NCBI GenBank assembly: GCA_017475785.1 | Contig: JAFVEX010000199.1 | Coordinates: 1 to 6,606 of the forward strand | Source: Eubacterium sp. | GTDB lineage: Bacteria; Bacillota_A; Clostridia; Lachnospirales; Lachnospiraceae | Direction: 5' to 3' | DNA: 6,606 bases | In this document: positions 5,110 through 6,606 of the stretch, piece by piece | How the letters are laid out: every line of letters begins with the position of its first letter | Numbering within the stretch: position 1 is the first letter of the stretch | Program-made: the position numbers and the translations under genes | Notes under the pieces: generated by a model | The model's database searches: none | What the model was told of the DNA's origin: nothing | Seen by the model: the letters and a program-made list of their open reading frames with translations, nothing else

Positions 5110-6153
5110 ATGTTAGATAAGTCGATGAAGATAGTTGTTCTGGCCGGCGGAACCAGCTCAGAGCGGGATGTCTCGATCGTTTCCGGAACCGGCGTCTGCA
5201 AGGCGTTGCGCGCGCGCGGCCACCGCGCGATTCTGCTGGACGTGTTTTTCGGGGACGCGGCAGCCGACCTGCAGGACGCGTTTCCTGTCGAGTATGACGT
5301 TGATGCCGCCTCTGCGAGAATGTCCGCGCAGAGCCCCGGCGTCGCCGAAGCAGTGCGGATGCGCCGCTGTTTTTTCGGACCGCTGGTTCTCGATCTGTGC
5401 AGCCAGGCGGATATGGTATTTCTCGCGCTCCACGGCGCCAACGGAGAGGACGGCCGCCTGCAGGCTGCCTTTGATCTGTTTGGAATTCCCTACACGGGGA
5501 CCGGCTATCTGAGCAGCGCCATCGCGATGGACAAGACGATGACGAAACAGTTTTTCCGCGCGAACAATGTGCCGACACCCGAGGGCTTTTCTCTTGTAAA
5601 AGGGACATTCGAACAGCCGCCGCTGCCGCAGGAAAAGGGACTGGCGTATCCTGTCATTGTAAAGCCCTGCTGCGGCGGATCCAGCGTCGGCGCGTCGATC
5701 GCCAATAACGATCATGAGTATCTCGCGGCGTTGGACGCTTCCTTCGCGCTTGAGCCTGAGGCAGTCATCGAAGAGTACATCACAGGGCGGGAGTTCTCTG
5801 TAGCCGTGATAGGCGGAAAAGCGTTTCCAGTGATTGAGATTGCGCCAAAAGAAGGCTTTTACGACTATAAAAACAAATATTCCGCGGGAGCCGCAGTCGA
5901 GACCTGTCCGGCTGATCTTCCCGACGAAATCACAAAAGAGATGCAGGATCTCGCGGTCAGAGGGGCGGAGGCGCTCGCCATCACCGGCTACTGCAGGCTG
6001 GACTTTATAATGGGAAATGACGGTAGAATCGTCACGCTGGAGGCGAACACACTTCCCGGGATGACGCCCACAAGCCTGATTCCGCAGGAAGCCGCAGTGC
6101 TTGGGATTCCATACCCGGAGCTCTGCGAGCTCCTGATTGAACTTTCGATGTAA
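5110..6153 (+). CDS. ddl: D-alanine--D-alanine ligase
   Basis: Cytoplasmic ATP-grasp ligase that joins two D-alanines to make the dipeptide MurF uses. All family signatures are present in 347 residues. GGTSSERDVSIVSG is at 13-26, with Glu18 the likely first D-Ala contact. HGANGEDG is at 108-115, and IPYTGTGYLSSAIAMDK at 126-142. The ATP-binding VKPCCGGSSVGAS is at 184-196 and EEYITGREFSV follows at 221-231. RLDF is at 296-299, and the metal-binding LEANTLPGMTPTSL at 310-323. The omega loop reads FYDYKNKY (250-257). Keeping the DdlB-type tyrosine there points to D-Ala-D-Ala rather than D-Ala-D-Lac synthesis. I prefer ATG 5110, with a weak CAGGT 8 nt upstream. ATG 5125 (MKIVVLAGG) is the common family start but has no ribosome binding site, and GTG 5059 would add 17 unfamiliar residues. 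It lies 80 nt after the transpeptidase gene and 82 nt before murF, probably cotranscribed. Confidence 0.96.
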   Translation: MLDKSMKIVVLAGGTSSERDVSIVSGTGVCKALRARGHRAILLDVFFGDAAADLQDAFPVEYDVDAASARMSAQSPGVAEAVRMRRCFFGPLVLDLCSQADMVFLALHGANGEDGRLQAAFDLFGIPYTGTGYLSSAIAMDKTMTKQFFRANNVPTPEGFSLVKGTFEQPPLPQEKGLAYPVIVKPCCGGSSVGASIANNDHEYLAALDASFALEPEAVIEEYITGREFSVAVIGGKAFPVIEIAPKEGFYDYKNKYSAGAAVETCPADLPDEITKEMQDLAVRGAEALAITGYCRLDFIMGNDGRIVTLEANTLPGMTPTSLIPQEAAVLGIPYPELCELLIELSM

Positions 6154-6167
6154 CCGCATGATTTGGA

Positions 6168-6205
6168 TGCCAAAAGCTCTTCGTTCAGAAATTGCAGTTT
6201 TGGCA
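6168..6205. repeat. Perfect 8-bp inverted repeat between ddl and murF
   Basis: TGCCAAAA (6168-6175) and TTTTGGCA (6198-6205) are exact complements around a 22-nt loop. The repeat lies between the ddl stop and the preferred murF start. There is no T-run after it on the plus strand. It may be an operator-like or mRNA structural element, or chance. It also lies inside an in-frame upstream extension of murF. Confidence 0.45.
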
Positions 6206-6235
6206 GGTATATCATATTCAGAAATGGACATACAT

Positions 6236-6606
6236 ATGAAACACATGACACTTCAGGCCATCGCAGAGGCCTGCGGAGGCGTTCTCGCCGGCGGAGAATT
6301 CCGCGCAGATCAGGAAATTACTGCAATCACGACAGACAGCCGCAATGTAACTTGCGGCTGCCTCTTTGTCGCGATCGCCGGAAAAAGAGCGGACGGACAT
6401 GATTTTATCGAAGACGTCATAAAAGAGGGCGCGCTGGCCGTTCTTGTCGAGCGCGATCCCGGCGCTGTGACGTTCCCCTTTATTCTCGTGGAATCTTCCC
6501 TTCAGGCAGTCAAAGCAATTGCGAAATATTATCTCTCCCAGCTTGCCATTCCCGTCGTCGGCATCACGGGAAGCGTCGGTAAGACAAGCACAAAAGATAT
6601 GATCTC
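6236..6606 (+). CDS. murF: UDP-N-acetylmuramoyl-tripeptide--D-alanyl-D-alanine ligase (MurF), N-terminal part
   Basis: MurF adds the D-Ala-D-Ala made by Ddl to UDP-MurNAc-tripeptide, the last cytoplasmic step in making the peptide stem. Only the first 123 codons are in the window. The N-terminal domain begins in the usual way (MTLQAIAEACGGVL, 4-17) and contains ITTDSRNV (31-38) and LFVAIAGKRADGHDFI (43-58), typical of UDP-substrate binding in Mur ligases. The ATP-binding P-loop GITGSVGKTSTKDM at 109-122 is the MurF form of the motif. The start at ATG 6236 is chosen by family alignment; its ribosome binding site is weak (TGGA, 7 nt upstream). ATG 6245 is possible. In-frame ATGs at 6158, 6167 and 6224 would lengthen the N-terminus by up to 26 residues unlike known MurF. 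It follows ddl on the same strand. Confidence 0.95.
   Translation, partial: MKHMTLQAIAEACGGVLAGGEFRADQEITAITTDSRNVTCGCLFVAIAGKRADGHDFIEDVIKEGALAVLVERDPGAVTFPFILVESSLQAVKAIAKYYLSQLAIPVVGITGSVGKTSTKDMI

Noticed and set aside
5158..6246. Minus-strand reading frame of 362 codons opposite ddl
   Set aside because: Its length comes from the GC-rich codon pattern of ddl. The plus strand carries every Ddl motif and the antisense translation has none.

Overview
The window looks like chromosomal DNA from a moderately GC-rich, low-copy-repeat Firmicute, most likely a gut clostridium (Lachnospiraceae-like). The reasons are a T-box riboswitch with intrinsic terminator, sigma-A-type promoters, AGGAGG-like ribosome binding sites, a YkuD L,D-transpeptidase with clostridial-type N-terminal domains, and a tRNA gene without an encoded CCA end. 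The species-level assignment is inference. No mobile element, CRISPR array or phage gene is visible.

Left half, minus strand (1-2280). A partial gene (1-967) encodes a TIM-barrel protein of the 2-isopropylmalate synthase/HMGL family. It keeps the fold signatures, but the metal-binding HxH motif reads Q-I-S and the other metal-site signatures are eroded. It sits behind a complete T-box leader (about 1306-1008) with its own promoter (1313-1341). The leader's features fit leucine tRNA sensing, although the specifier assignment is tentative. Upstream of it, on the same strand but as a separate transcription unit, is iolB (5-deoxy-glucuronate isomerase of myo-inositol breakdown) with a near-consensus promoter.

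Middle (2281-3452). A divergent intergenic region holds two perfect 10-bp tandem repeats, then a tRNA-Gly(CCC) gene with promoter and terminator. A stand-alone class I SAM-dependent methyltransferase of the RlmI/RlmK-like group follows, without a PUA domain.

Right half, plus strand (3472-6606). A sigma-A-type promoter precedes a likely cell-wall operon: a membrane-anchored YkuD L,D-transpeptidase, D-alanine--D-alanine ligase (ddl), and the start of murF, which is cut by the window end. Ddl makes the D-Ala-D-Ala dipeptide and MurF joins it to the UDP-MurNAc-tripeptide. The L,D-transpeptidase later acts on the stem peptide outside the membrane, so precursor synthesis and an alternative crosslinking or anchoring activity are side by side. 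The gaps between these genes (80 and 82 nt) each hold an inverted repeat without a T-tract.

The observation most worth following is the T-box-controlled, apparently metal-site-less isopropylmalate synthase homologue. It may be a pseudoenzyme, a regulatory subunit, or an enzyme with changed chemistry. The rest is recognisable housekeeping or catabolic content.
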